64,000 bases of DNA from Pararhizobium sp. IMCC21322. GTDB lineage: Bacteria > Pseudomonadota > Alphaproteobacteria > Rhizobiales > GCA-2746425. The stretch is taken from the NCBI RefSeq assembly GCF_030758295.1, contig NZ_CP132335.1:3882412-3946411 (forward strand), given 5' to 3'. Positions within the stretch are counted from its first letter, which is position 1. The number at the start of each line of letters is the position of its first letter. The notes under the pieces were generated by a model. That model had not been told where the DNA came from, did not search any database, and saw nothing but the letters and a program-made list of their open reading frames with translations. The position numbers were made by a program, and so were the translations under genes. This document shows, one piece after another, positions 17,504 to 25,897 of this stretch.

Positions 17504-18661
17504 TTATCCAACCTCAGAATTGGTTTGTGCTGCATTCTCAAACGCTGCAAGGGACATTTTAGGACGTTTCAGACTACGTGAAATTTTCAGCGAAATAGCA
17601 TCGTCAATCCGCCCCATAATACCTTTTGTCAAAGCAGCATCGCCGCATTTGATTTCAATCGGATCCTGAGGCGAAACATCAAACATGACCGTATGGCCAG
17701 GTTGCAGCGCCATGACATCGCGCAACGACATTTCCTGTTCCACCAGAACAGCGTCCACTTCGATTTCCGCAGCGTAGACCTCAGAGGCCAGATGGCCCTC
17801 CCAGATCGCATCACGCCCGAATTTCTCACCCATGAACATCTGCAGGAGCAGATCTCGGATTGGCTCAATTGTGACATAAGGCAGCAGCATCTGCACGCGG
17901 CCACCGCGGTCTTCCATATCCACCCGCAACTCAACAAGAATCGCTGCGTTGTTGGGGCGTGTGATGGCCGCAAAGCGCGGGTTCGTTTCCAACCGTTCCA
18001 AATTGAGTTTCACAGGCGTCAACGGTTGAAACGCATTTTCGGCATCGCCCAGAATAATCTCTATCAGTTTGCGAACGATGTTCATTTCAATCGTCGTGTA
18101 GGGACGCCCCTCCACGCGAACAGCCTGCATACCCCTACCACCGCCCAAAAGGGAATCTATGATCGAGTAGATCAGGTTGGAATCGACAGTGATCAGCCCA
18201 AAATTATCCCATTCCTCAGCGCGGAAGACAGACAGGATTGCTGGCAATGGAATTGAATTCAGATAGTCATCAAACCTGACCGAAGATATTGACTCCAAAG
18301 AGACTTCGACGTTATCAGACGTGAAGGTACGCATGCTTGAAGTGGTCAAACGCACCAGACGATCAAACACAATCTCCAGCATCGGAAGACGTTCATAGGA
18401 CACCAGCGCGGAATTGATCAGCGCGCGTATGCCGTTTTGTTCGCCCAGCACACCGTCATCCGGCGAAAAGCCGAGAAGATTGTCTATTTCTTCCTGGTTG
18501 AGAATGCGCTCCGCGCCACGTTTGGTAGGCGCATCGTCCTCGCCCTTATCGACAAGATCGGCCCAACCGCCCTCTTCACCACCATCTGCTTCAGCGCCCT
18601 GTTCGGTCAGCGCCTCATCCCAGTCGGACATATCATCTTTTTTTTGGGCTTTTTCTTCCAT
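17504..18661 (-). CDS. fliM: Flagellar motor switch protein FliM
   Basis: FliM (385 residues) forms the middle of the C-ring and binds CheY-P. The switch motif RILNQEEIDNLLGF is present but preceded by an acidic extension of about 50 residues. The middle domain contains MLEIVFDRLVRLTTSSMRTFTSDNVEVSL and the GG motif LLGGGRG. The C-terminal SpoA-like domain holds AEIEVDAVLVEQEMSLRDVMALQPGHTVMFD. No fliN or fliG is in the window. An 8-A run lies a few codons into the gene (18638-18645), and an in-frame ATG just after it (18631) is a possible start. fliL ends 12 bases upstream. Confidence 0.93.
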   Translation of the reverse strand: MEEKAQKKDDMSDWDEALTEQGAEADGGEEGGWADLVDKGEDDAPTKRGAERILNQEEIDNLLGFSPDDGVLGEQNGIRALINSALVSYERLPMLEIVFDRLVRLTTSSMRTFTSDNVEVSLESISSVRFDDYLNSIPLPAILSVFRAEEWDNFGLITVDSNLIYSIIDSLLGGGRGMQAVRVEGRPYTTIEMNIVRKLIEIILGDAENAFQPLTPVKLNLERLETNPRFAAITRPNNAAILVELRVDMEDRGGRVQMLLPYVTIEPIRDLLLQMFMGEKFGRDAIWEGHLASEVYAAEIEVDAVLVEQEMSLRDVMALQPGHTVMFDVSPQDPIEIKCGDAALTKGIMGRIDDAISLKISRSLKRPKMSLAAFENAAQTNSEVG

Positions 18662-18673
18662 AACCAGCAGACC

Positions 18674-19177
18674 CTATTGGATCAGAATTTCCTTAAACAG
18701 AATGTCGTTGATTTTGGCTGGGTGAATTGCCAACTCGATGCGCCTCTGCAACTCTTCTTTCAGCAAGAAGATGCCAGCAGAACCTTCAAGGTCACTTGTC
18801 CGCAACTCCCGCAGATAGACCTGAAAGGCATCAAGCACACGTGGCATGAAGGGTTCGATCGCCTGGAGAGTGGCTTTGTCGGCAACTTCCAGTGACACGG
18901 ACAGTTTCAGAAACTGAGCGCGTTGCTCCACTGATGAAAGGTTAACGGTTAAGTCGGGCAAATCCAGAAAATAAACCCGCTTCGGTGGCTGAGGCGTATC
19001 CGCAGTCATCGACGATCCACCATCGAACACACCCATCATATAGGCACCGCCGCCGCCCAGCAGAAGCACAACAGGCACCGCAATCATAAGGATCTTCTTG
19101 AGTTTACCGCCCTTTGGGGGTGTTTCCTCATTACCTTCTTCTGCGTCATCAATAGCGTCGGCAGTAACGTCGCTCAT
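18674..19177 (-). CDS. fliL: Flagellar basal body-associated protein FliL
   Basis: FliL (167 residues) associates with the stator and supports torque and swimming. It has a cytoplasmic N-terminus, one transmembrane helix (about residues 31-51, MIAVPVVLLLGGGGAYMMG) and a periplasmic domain with YFLDLPDLTVNLSS and AQFLKLSVSLEVADK typical of the family. The C-terminal INDILFKEILIQ agrees with alphaproteobacterial FliL. It is the first gene of the leftward fliL-fliM-DUF6468-motE unit and diverges from flgF. Confidence 0.93.
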   Translation of the reverse strand: MSDVTADAIDDAEEGNEETPPKGGKLKKILMIAVPVVLLLGGGGAYMMGVFDGGSSMTADTPQPPKRVYFLDLPDLTVNLSSVEQRAQFLKLSVSLEVADKATLQAIEPFMPRVLDAFQVYLRELRTSDLEGSAGIFLLKEELQRRIELAIHPAKINDILFKEILIQ

Positions 19178-19225
19178 CAGATCTGAGTCCCCAATTGCAT
19201 CCTTTTGTTTATGCGTAAAAAATCG

Positions 19226-19240
19226 TTAACAAAGTCTTTA
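19226..19240. promoter_or_regulatory. Imperfect CtrA-type box upstream of fliL
   Basis: TTAA-CAAAGTC-TTTA at 19226-19240 differs from TTAA-N7-TTAA by one base. It is 49 bases upstream of the fliL start. It is weaker evidence than the perfect boxes before flgB/fliO and fliX/flgI, but the position in a divergent flagellar promoter region is the same. Confidence 0.4.
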
Positions 19241-19352
19241 TGGTAAACGTCGATCGGCAATTTTTGCCGAGCAAATATGGCAACTTGCACCATTTTGCCG
19301 GGTTAAAAAGCCAATCTAAAATCTAAGTCATTGATTTTAAACAATTATCTAT

Positions 19353-19369
19353 TTGGCACGATTTTCGCT
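19353..19369 (+). promoter_or_regulatory. Sigma-54 promoter of the flgF operon
   Basis: TTGGCACGATTTTCGCT matches the sigma-54 consensus YTGGCACGRNNNTTGCW at every defined position except one (TCGC instead of TTGC). The invariant GG and GC pairs are correctly spaced. The GC pair lies 36 bases before the flgF ATG, which puts the predicted transcript start near 19380. In Caulobacter late basal-body genes use sigma-54 with FlbD and FliX. FliX is encoded 4 kb away here. Confidence 0.8.
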
Positions 19370-19403
19370 TAAGAAAAGGTGAACATGTGCTTGGGGGTAA
19401 CAA

Positions 19404-20138
19404 ATGGAAAACGCAGAACTCATCGGTCTGTCACGGCAAACTGCCCTGAGACGACAAATGGATGTTGTCGCCAATAATCTGGCGAATATCAGCACCAGCG
19501 GGTACAAGGCCGAGCGCTCCCTGTTCTCCGAATACATCATGCCGGTGGCCGAAGCGACCAGCTTCGGTATGGGAGATCGTGATCTGTCATATGTCTGGGA
19601 TCGCGGGACAATGACTGACTTTGCATCCGGTTCTGTCAAACTCACCGGAAATCCGTTGGATGTTGCGCTGTCTGAAGATGCATTCTTCGTGATCGAAACC
19701 GAAGCTGGCCTGCGATACACGCGCAACGGAGCATTCCAGATCAACCCGGAAGGGTTTCTCACCAACAGTGAGGGCATGCCCGTCCAGGGTGAAGGCGGCC
19801 CCATCACCTTTAACAATGACGAAACTGATATCAGCATCGCAGCAGATGGAACGATCTCCTCCAGCGCGGGTGTGAAAGACAAGCTGCAGGCTGTCACATT
19901 TGACTCCCCTCAATTGCTGTCACGTGAAGGCAACAGCCTGTTCGCTGGTGAAGGCGCAAATCCCGCTCAGGCAGCATTCACGCAAGGGGCGCTTGAGGGT
20001 TCCAACATCAAGGGTGTGACCGAAATCACCGAGATGATCCAGGTCAGCCGTGCCTACCAGTCACTCGCCAACATGTTGAAACGGATTGATGACCTGCGTC
20101 AGGGCGCAGTTCAAAAGCTTGGCAGCGTTCAAGCATAA
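19404..20138 (+). CDS. flgF: Flagellar proximal rod protein FlgF
   Basis: FlgF (244 residues) is a rod subunit. The N-terminal axial motif QMDVVANNLANISTSGYKAERSLF and the C-terminal TEITEMIQVSRAYQSLANMLKRIDDLRQGAVQKLG are both clear. The mid-protein LTGNPLDVALSEDAFFVIET is a strong FlgF/FlgG marker. It is shorter than FlgG and precedes it, as is common. It is first in the flgF-flgG-flgA-flgH operon behind a sigma-54 promoter. Confidence 0.96.
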   Translation: MENAELIGLSRQTALRRQMDVVANNLANISTSGYKAERSLFSEYIMPVAEATSFGMGDRDLSYVWDRGTMTDFASGSVKLTGNPLDVALSEDAFFVIETEAGLRYTRNGAFQINPEGFLTNSEGMPVQGEGGPITFNNDETDISIAADGTISSSAGVKDKLQAVTFDSPQLLSREGNSLFAGEGANPAQAAFTQGALEGSNIKGVTEITEMIQVSRAYQSLANMLKRIDDLRQGAVQKLGSVQA

Positions 20139-20181
20139 AATGATGATCTCAGGCACAAACGGTACGGTTTAGGAAAGAGTT

Positions 20182-20967
20182 ATGAAAGCCCTCAGCATCG
20201 CAGCCACAGGAATGTTGGCCCAGGAATTGAACGTAGAAGTCATTTCCAACAACATTGCTAATATGCGCACGACCGGCTTCAAACGCAGCCGCGCCGAATT
20301 TCAGGACTTGCTATACCAGAACCTGCGTCGCCCTGGCTCCAGCACATCCGACGCTGGAACCATGGTTCCAGCGGGCGTGGAAATTGGGTCTGGTGTCAAG
20401 ACCACAGCCACTCCGCGTATCATGTCTCAAGGCAGTGTCCAGGCCACCGAGCGCGAATTGGATGTTGCCATTCGTGGCGAAGGTTTTTTTACAATTACGC
20501 TTCCTGACGGTCGGACTGCCTATACCCGAGACGGTTCTTTTGAGCGGGATGCGACGGGCACCATCGTCAATGTGAATGGTTACACGGTGGGAAGTGGCAT
20601 CGTCATTCCGGAAAACTCACGCGGGGTAACAATTAATTCGCAAGGTGAAGTACAGGCGTTTTTAGACAATGACGTTTCGGCAACAACGCTCGGCACAATT
20701 CAGTTGGTCAATTTCACCAATAAGGTCGGATTGGAAGCGATTGGCGACAATCTGTATTTGGAAACGGATGCCAGCGGAACAGCTCAACTTGGAAATCCGG
20801 AAGACCCCGGATACGGGAATTTGATTCAGGCGCATCTGGAAATGGCAAATGTGAACGCCGTCACCCAGATATCGGACCTCATTGCCGCTCAGCGTGCCTA
20901 TGAAATGAATTCACGGGTTATCAAAGCCGCTGATGAAATGCTCTCTTCCACCGCAAACTTGCGCTAG
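20182..20967 (+). CDS. flgG: Flagellar distal rod protein FlgG
   Basis: FlgG (261 residues, the family's standard length) forms the distal rod. Signatures are MLAQELNVEVISNNIANMRTTGFKRSRAEFQDLLYQ at the N-terminus and NVNAVTQISDLIAAQRAYEMNSRVIKAADEML at the C-terminus. A ribosome binding site (aggaaag) lies before the ATG. It is 43 bases after flgF and 7 bases before the flgA start used here. Confidence 0.97.
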   Translation: MKALSIAATGMLAQELNVEVISNNIANMRTTGFKRSRAEFQDLLYQNLRRPGSSTSDAGTMVPAGVEIGSGVKTTATPRIMSQGSVQATERELDVAIRGEGFFTITLPDGRTAYTRDGSFERDATGTIVNVNGYTVGSGIVIPENSRGVTINSQGEVQAFLDNDVSATTLGTIQLVNFTNKVGLEAIGDNLYLETDASGTAQLGNPEDPGYGNLIQAHLEMANVNAVTQISDLIAAQRAYEMNSRVIKAADEMLSSTANLR

Positions 20968-20974
20968 GTTCGAC

Positions 20975-21985
20975 ATGAAAATTATCTACTGCCTCCTCAG
21001 TCTCCTTGCCGCCACCCTCGCCTCACTTGTGTCAATCAGTGTCGTGCGTGCAGAGAGCATCGCCGTTCTGAAGCCCGTCGTGACTGTTGCCTCGGAAATC
21101 GTGACATTGGGCGATCTGTTTCACGATGCTGGTCTGTATTCTGAAACCGCCGTTTTTCGGGCGCCGGATCTTGGTAAGAGCGGGACGGTGGATACCCACA
21201 CAGTGACGATGGCAGCTGCCCGCGCCGGTTTGTCTGATGTGGATGTTGCAGGTATTCAGGAGGTTGAGGTTCGGCGCGAGGCGCGCATGATCACCTCGCA
21301 GGATATCAGCGTCATCCTTCAACTGGAAATCGCAAGGCGGCTCAACATCGCAAACTGGGAAGACATTTCCATGCGGTTTTCAGACGCAATCTGGTCCGTC
21401 CCCGCTGATGCCTTGTCAGCAGAGCCTGTCAGCATTGTATCCCTCAATCTGAGCAGCCCGCTAACCAGCCAGAACGGCCTCAGCCGGTTTGAAGTGCTTC
21501 TGAGCATTGATCAGGGCAACCGCCAGCAGAAACACCGGCTGCGCGGAACCGCATTGCCTATGAGTGAAGTCACCGTACTCACCCGTCCCATTGCCCGTGG
21601 TGAAGTCATTCGCCGCGGTGATCTGGAAACCCAGCGCGTGCCACGATCCCGCGCCCAGCGCATGGAGCCAGCTTTCCCTGACAATCTGATCGGCTTTGAA
21701 GCGCGCCGCGCCATGCGCCCTGGCGTTCCGATTTCCGCAAATGATGTGCGCCCTCCAACTCTGGTGGCCCGCAATGATCGGGTCGTCATCGAATTGCGCA
21801 CCGGTCGCCTTGCAATTTCTGCCGATGGCCGGGCGATGGAAGCCGGTGCCGAAGGTGACACAATCAGCGTGATCAATTCCCATTCCAAACGCGTGATCGA
21901 TGCCAAGGTGATTGGCCGTGGCCGCGTTGAACTGAAGCTCCGTAAACCAACAAATCTTGCAAATCTGAGAGAGGTCGCCCAATGA
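20975..21985 (+). CDS. flgA: Flagellar P-ring assembly chaperone FlgA
   Basis: FlgA is the periplasmic chaperone for FlgI (P-ring). The ATG at 20975 begins a good signal peptide (MKIIYCLLSLLAATLASLV), while an upstream in-frame ATG lies inside flgG and is rejected. The 336-residue product has the SAF/ChapFlgA C-terminal part: TVLTRPIARGEVIRRGDLE, NLIGFEARRAMRPGVPISANDV and VELRTGRLAISADGRAMEAGAEGD. It is longer than enterobacterial FlgA (about 220) because of an N-terminal region common in alphaproteobacteria. Its stop overlaps flgH by four bases. Confidence 0.94.
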   Translation: MKIIYCLLSLLAATLASLVSISVVRAESIAVLKPVVTVASEIVTLGDLFHDAGLYSETAVFRAPDLGKSGTVDTHTVTMAAARAGLSDVDVAGIQEVEVRREARMITSQDISVILQLEIARRLNIANWEDISMRFSDAIWSVPADALSAEPVSIVSLNLSSPLTSQNGLSRFEVLLSIDQGNRQQKHRLRGTALPMSEVTVLTRPIARGEVIRRGDLETQRVPRSRAQRMEPAFPDNLIGFEARRAMRPGVPISANDVRPPTLVARNDRVVIELRTGRLAISADGRAMEAGAEGDTISVINSHSKRVIDAKVIGRGRVELKLRKPTNLANLREVAQ

Positions 21986-22725
21986 CCCGTATTTTTCGAA
22001 ACCTGGCGACGCTCGCCCTTGTCTCCACAGCCCTTGCGGCCTGCGGCACTGCGGATAGACTGGCACAAATCGGCCAGGAACCGCCATTGTCAGCCATTCA
22101 GGATCCAACAACGCAAATCGGCTATCAGCCGGTTCAAATGCCGATGCCAACGCCGACATTGGCCCAATACAGCCCCAATTCATTGTGGCAGTCAGGGCGC
22201 AGAACCTTCTTTGATGATCAGCGCGCCGGACAAATTGGCGACCTGGTTACAGTGCTGGTCAGCATTACGGATACGGCGGCTATCGCCAACAGCACCGAAC
22301 GCGCACGCAATGGCAGCCAGTCGATGGGTGCATCAGGCGCTGTAGGAAGTCTGTTGAATAAAGTGTTGCCAAGCGGTTCGGAGGCTTCAGCCGCCATCGA
22401 TCTGTCCGGCACTGGAAGTTCCAGCGGCAGCGGCACCGTGAACCGGTCTGAAACCCTGAGCACGCGCGTTTCTGCGGTTGTAACCCAGGTACTGCCAAAC
22501 GGGAATCTGGTGATTGAGGGCAGACAGGAAGTTCGCGTCAATTTCGAAGTTCGCGAGCTTATAGTGGCCGGTGTTGTAAGGCCGCAGGATATCGCAGCGA
22601 ACAACACCATACCATCAGAGAAAATCGCCGAAGCGCGCATTTCATATGGTGGCCGAGGTCAAATTACAGATGTTCAACAGCCTCGCTACGGCCAGCAGGT
22701 GCTGGACATCGTTCTTCCATTCTAG
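21982..22725 (+). CDS. flgH: Flagellar L-ring lipoprotein FlgH
   Basis: FlgH (247 residues) forms the outer-membrane L-ring. A lipobox LAAC with the acceptor Cys at residue 21 follows a short signal sequence. Family signatures are SLWQSGRRTFFDDQRAGQIGDLVTVLV and the C-terminal VVRPQDIAANNTIPSEKIAEARISYGGRGQITDVQQPRYGQQVLDIVLPF. The start overlaps flgA by ATGA, indicating coupled translation. A strong bidirectional terminator follows its stop. Confidence 0.97.
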   Translation: MTRIFRNLATLALVSTALAACGTADRLAQIGQEPPLSAIQDPTTQIGYQPVQMPMPTPTLAQYSPNSLWQSGRRTFFDDQRAGQIGDLVTVLVSITDTAAIANSTERARNGSQSMGASGAVGSLLNKVLPSGSEASAAIDLSGTGSSSGSGTVNRSETLSTRVSAVVTQVLPNGNLVIEGRQEVRVNFEVRELIVAGVVRPQDIAANNTIPSEKIAEARISYGGRGQITDVQQPRYGQQVLDIVLPF

Positions 22726-22729
22726 CAAT

Positions 22730-22763
22730 AAAAGGGCGCTCTCACACAGGAGAGCGCCCTTTT
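22730..22763. terminator. Bidirectional terminator between flgH and dksA
   Basis: A perfect 14-bp inverted repeat (22730-22743 with 22750-22763) encloses a 6-base loop. The stem begins with four A and ends with four T, so it can end transcripts from both the flgF-flgG-flgA-flgH operon and the convergent dksA gene. Confidence 0.92.
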
Positions 22764-22789
22764 ATAACTGTTCTGGAAAAACAACCGGG

Positions 22790-23206
22790 TTAATCGTCGC
22801 GATAAACACGTTCCCGACGCTCATGGCGTTCCTGTGCCTCAACGGACATAGTTGCAATGGGACGGGCATCCAGCCGCTTCAGAGAAATACGTTCGCCGGT
22901 TTCTTCGCAATATCCATAACTGCCATCTTCGATACGCGCGAGAGCGGCATCAATTTTGGAAATCAGCTTTCGTTGACGATCACGGGCACGCAGTTCAACG
23001 GCACGATCAGTTTCCGAAGAGGCGCGATCCGCCAAATCCGGGTGGTTTGAATTTTCCTGCTGGAGAGTATCCAACGTTAACTGGCTTTCACGAAGAATAT
23101 CTTCTTTCCAGTCATTCAACCTACGTTTGAAATACGCCTTTTGGCGGTCATTCATGAAGGGTTCGTCCTCAGATGGACGATAATCAATATCAGCAACTGC
23201 AGACAT
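22790..23206 (-). CDS. dksA: DksA/TraR-type RNA polymerase-binding protein
   Basis: This 138-residue protein is a DksA relative that binds in the RNA polymerase secondary channel and cooperates with ppGpp. It contains the coiled-coil region with DLADRASSETDRAVELRARDRQRKLISKID and the zinc-finger remnant YGYCEETGERISLKRLDARP. Only one Cys (YCEE) of the usual four is present, the pattern seen in alphaproteobacterial DksA. The start at 23206 (MSAVADIDYRPSEDEPFMND) matches homologues better than an upstream in-frame ATG at 23269. Confidence 0.92.
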   Translation of the reverse strand: MSAVADIDYRPSEDEPFMNDRQKAYFKRRLNDWKEDILRESQLTLDTLQQENSNHPDLADRASSETDRAVELRARDRQRKLISKIDAALARIEDGSYGYCEETGERISLKRLDARPIATMSVEAQERHERRERVYRDD

Positions 23207-23363
23207 TCGCTTGACCTTAATTCTAGCCCCGATTGGCCGGACTATACCTATAGGTCTTTTCGGAAACAACAGGATTGACGATTACATTAACTTTAAGTTT
23301 TCACTTGTCTTAAGCCGCTGTTATTGAACGATAATTTCCAACATAAATCAAAAATTATACAAC

Positions 23364-23771
23364 TTAAAGTCCACGTTTTGCCAATTCAACACGCACGCGT
23401 AGATCGATTTCACGCAGAATCGGATCAAGGCGATCATCGCCAGTCTTTTGTAAGTCGGGCAGTCGCTCTTTCAACTCCACAAGGCGTTCTGCAATGTCAT
23501 CGCCGCCCAAAAGCGCTGCTTGCAGCTGTGACAGATCCTTCAACAGGGAATGCCCTTTTGCCGTCGCCCTACGCTCAACTGTATCCATGTCGGATGATTG
23601 GAGCGAGAGCAAAGCTCCCAGCGAGACGCCCTGTTGCGCAGCCGTGCCACCAACATCTCTGGCAGAACTGGCATCGCTTGTGTCACCAATTGAGAAGGAC
23701 AAGCCACTGCTTTTGGTTTTGGCGCGCATCGGGGCGGAACCGGGTATGAGCCCATAAGCGTCAATGCGCAT
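23364..23771 (-). CDS. fliX: Flagellar assembly regulator FliX
   Basis: FliX couples basal-body assembly to activation of FlbD and late flagellar promoters in Caulobacter. The 135-residue product starts MRIDAYG and contains GGTAAQQGVSLGALLSLQ and a helical C-terminus (LLGGDDIAERLVELKERL, LREIDLRVRVELAKRGL), matching FliX. It is divergent to flgI, as in Caulobacter. An ATG seven codons upstream is less likely. Its presence predicts an FlbD-type sigma-54 activator elsewhere in the genome. Confidence 0.88.
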   Translation of the reverse strand: MRIDAYGLIPGSAPMRAKTKSSGLSFSIGDTSDASSARDVGGTAAQQGVSLGALLSLQSSDMDTVERRATAKGHSLLKDLSQLQAALLGGDDIAERLVELKERLPDLQKTGDDRLDPILREIDLRVRVELAKRGL

Positions 23772-23819
23772 CGCAAATCCTAATGTTAGCAAGTTGTTAA
23801 GTATTTTTAACGATTATCC

Positions 23820-23834
23820 TTAACCAAGAGTTAA
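23820..23834. promoter_or_regulatory. CtrA-type box between fliX and flgI
   Basis: TTAA-CCAAGAG-TTAA is an exact TTAA-N7-TTAA match, 22 bases before the flgI ATG and 49 bases from the fliX start. A second, imperfect pair (TTAA-N6-TTAA) lies at 23797-23810. Two boxes in an 85-base divergent spacer suggest that both genes belong to the CtrA regulon. Confidence 0.7.
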
Positions 23835-23856
23835 AGTTATTCATTGGATCGCATTT

Positions 23857-25032
23857 ATGGCCCAAAACTGGAAAATGAGGCACAGATACTGCTCTCAAGC
23901 CATGCCGTCTTCCGGTCTGTGGCTGCGCATAGTCCTGTCCGTTGCGATGCTCAGCATCGGGATGACGCTTTTGATAGGCTCGGCTGGCGCTGTCTCGCGA
24001 ATCAAGGATATTGCCGATTTCGAAGGCGTTCGCGAGAACCAGATGATCGGATATGGTCTGGTTGTCGGTCTGAATGGGACCGGAGATTCGTTAAATAACT
24101 CGCCTTTCACACGTCAAAGCCTTCAATCCATGTTGGAACGGATGGGCGTCAATACTGTTGCCGAGGAGCTTCGGACAGCAAATGTAGCGGCCGTTATGGT
24201 GACGGCAAACCTACCTTCGTTTGCAACGCCGGGCACGCGAATTGACGTCAATGTCAGCGCGCTTGGTGATTCGGCAAGTCTGCAGGGCGGAACACTCCTC
24301 GTGACCCCCATGATGGGTGCCGACGGGCAGACATACGCAATAGCCCAGGGGTCTTTGGCCATTGGTGGTTTCGCTGTGCAAGGCGATGCAGCGTCTTTGA
24401 CACGCGGTGTACCAACATCAGCACGCATTTCAAACGGGGCGCTGGTGGAGCGTGAAGTCGGCTTTGAACTGGCAACACTTGAGACGCTGCGCATTGCTCT
24501 CAGAAACCCGGACTTTACCACTGCGCGACGTGTCGCTCTGGCCATCAATGATCTCATGGGGGAGCCTATTGCTGAACCCAAAGATCCGGCCACCGTTCAG
24601 CTGTATCTGCCCAAAACATTCAACGGTAATATTGTGGACCTGATTACCGACATCGAACAATTGCTCATTGAACCGGACTTGCCCGCCAAGGTCGTCATTG
24701 ATGAAGACACTGGCGTCATTGTCATGGGGCGTGAGGTGCAAATTTCAACGGTTGCGGTGGCCCAGGGAAACCTGACGGTCATGGTCAGCGAATTTGCTGA
24801 TGTATCACAGCCTGCGCCTTTCAGCGACGGACAAACCACGGTCATTCCGAACACAGAAATAACTGCTAACGAGGAAATAGAAGCTCAATTGGCCGTGATC
24901 AGCTCCGGTGTTTCCCTGCAGGAACTCGTGGACGGCCTGAACATGCTGGGCATCGGCCCAAGAGATATGATCTCAATTTTGCAGGCTATCAAAGCAGCAG
25001 GCGCCCTACAGGCAGAAATCGAGGTCATGTAA
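23857..25032 (+). CDS. flgI: Flagellar P-ring protein FlgI
   Basis: FlgI (391 residues as called) polymerises into the periplasmic P-ring. The mature region begins about residue 46 with SRIKDIADFEGVRENQMIGYGLVVGLNGTGD, the family signature, followed by RQSLQSMLERMGV and NVSALGDSASLQGGTLLVTPM. The C-terminal SGVSLQELVDGLNMLGIGPRDMISILQAIKAAGALQAEIEVM is standard. The N-terminal 45 residues hold a signal sequence preceded by a longer than usual n-region, and an internal ATG at 23902 could be the true start. It overlaps the next start by one base. Confidence 0.96.
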   Translation: MAQNWKMRHRYCSQAMPSSGLWLRIVLSVAMLSIGMTLLIGSAGAVSRIKDIADFEGVRENQMIGYGLVVGLNGTGDSLNNSPFTRQSLQSMLERMGVNTVAEELRTANVAAVMVTANLPSFATPGTRIDVNVSALGDSASLQGGTLLVTPMMGADGQTYAIAQGSLAIGGFAVQGDAASLTRGVPTSARISNGALVEREVGFELATLETLRIALRNPDFTTARRVALAINDLMGEPIAEPKDPATVQLYLPKTFNGNIVDLITDIEQLLIEPDLPAKVVIDEDTGVIVMGREVQISTVAVAQGNLTVMVSEFADVSQPAPFSDGQTTVIPNTEITANEEIEAQLAVISSGVSLQELVDGLNMLGIGPRDMISILQAIKAAGALQAEIEVM

Positions 25033-25328
25033 TGGATAGTATTACTCCAACGGCTGCCCAACAGCCTCGCATTCAGACCCTTCCAGTGCCCAACAACCCA
25101 ATGCGGGAAAAAGCGCAAGAGTTTGAGGCTGTCTTTTTGAATGTCATGCTGGCTTCAGCATTTGAAGGGCTGGGCGAGGACGATGAATTCTCCAGCCAGG
25201 CATCTGATACATGGCGCAGCATGCAAGTGGAGCAATTTGCCAAAGCGATTTCGGAAAGCGGCGGCATCGGCATCGCTGATCAGATTTACGCTGAACTACT
25301 GCAAATTCAGGAGCAGGCAGAGCAATGA
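25032..25328 (+). CDS. flgJ: Rod-binding protein FlgJ (N-domain only)
   Basis: A 98-residue protein matching only the rod-capping N-domain of FlgJ: NPMREKAQEFEAVFLNVMLASAFEGLGEDDEF and AKAISESGGIGIADQIYAELL. There is no muramidase domain, which is normal for alphaproteobacteria, where a separate lytic enzyme is used. The start overlaps the flgI stop (TAATG) and the end overlaps the next gene by four bases, so the three genes are translationally coupled. Confidence 0.9.
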   Translation: MDSITPTAAQQPRIQTLPVPNNPMREKAQEFEAVFLNVMLASAFEGLGEDDEFSSQASDTWRSMQVEQFAKAISESGGIGIADQIYAELLQIQEQAEQ

Positions 25329-25723
25329 CGCCCCCCAACAATTGCGACATGACAGCTTTGATCAGTAAGCTCAGCGCTGTGCTGGATCAGGAAACCAAAT
25401 TGGTAAACTCTGGAGACTTTGACGCCTCATTTGCCCTGCAGGCGGAGAAAAACCAGTTGATTGCGGACTTCCAGTCTCAGGTCGGCCAGTTGGACAAAGG
25501 AACCAAATCCGGGTTGGCCGACGCATTTAAAGACCTGAACCGCCTGCTGAGCGCCAACATGTCGGCACTAGGGATGGCACGTGATATAAGCACTGGCATC
25601 ATCAAACGCGTTGCGGATGTGGTGAACGGTCCACGCGCAACCAACTCCTATGGTTCAAACGCTATGAAGCCAACAGGGCCATTGCCAGCCAGACGCGGCA
25701 TTGCGGTCGACAAAGGCTTCTAG
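25325..25723 (+). CDS. FlgN-like flagellar export chaperone candidate
   Basis: A 132-residue, mostly helical protein (SKLSAVLDQETKLVNSGDFDASFALQAEKNQLIADFQSQV) without signal peptide or membrane segment. The length, helical nature, E/K-rich core and coupling to flgI-flgJ fit FlgN-type chaperones, which guard hook-junction proteins. The similarity is low, so the name is tentative. It overlaps flgJ by ATGA. Confidence 0.6.
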   Translation: MTPPNNCDMTALISKLSAVLDQETKLVNSGDFDASFALQAEKNQLIADFQSQVGQLDKGTKSGLADAFKDLNRLLSANMSALGMARDISTGIIKRVADVVNGPRATNSYGSNAMKPTGPLPARRGIAVDKGF

Positions 25724-25831
25724 GGTCCGAATCCAGATCAAAGATTCTGATTCCTTTAGTGATGCCTGCAAAAACCGTTAAAGTTTTAAGAACATTCACG
25801 ACTAAATCCTAAAACTCCCTGTGTAAGTTCA

Positions 25832-25869
25832 CCAATGGCGGAGTGTCAGAAGCGCTCCCGTGCCATTGG
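25832..25869 (+). other. Leader hairpin before the FlaG-like gene
   Basis: CCAATGGC at 25832-25839 pairs with GCCATTGG at 25862-25869, and the inner GGAG can pair with CTCC, leaving an 11-base loop and a small bulge. There is no T-run, so it is not a standard terminator. It ends 16 bases before the strong ggaggg ribosome binding site of the next gene and may act in RNA stability or translation. Confidence 0.5.
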
Positions 25870-25897
25870 AAGAAACCAACCCATGGAGGGTCCAATC

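Noticed and set aside
18638-18645. Run of eight A in the fliM 5' end as a phase-variation tract
   Set aside because: The run is short, and an in-frame ATG directly after it could be the true start, which would put the run outside the coding sequence.
23241-23260. Palindrome acctataggt upstream of dksA as an operator
   Set aside because: Only ten bases and AT-rich, so it could easily occur by chance. No supporting second site was found.
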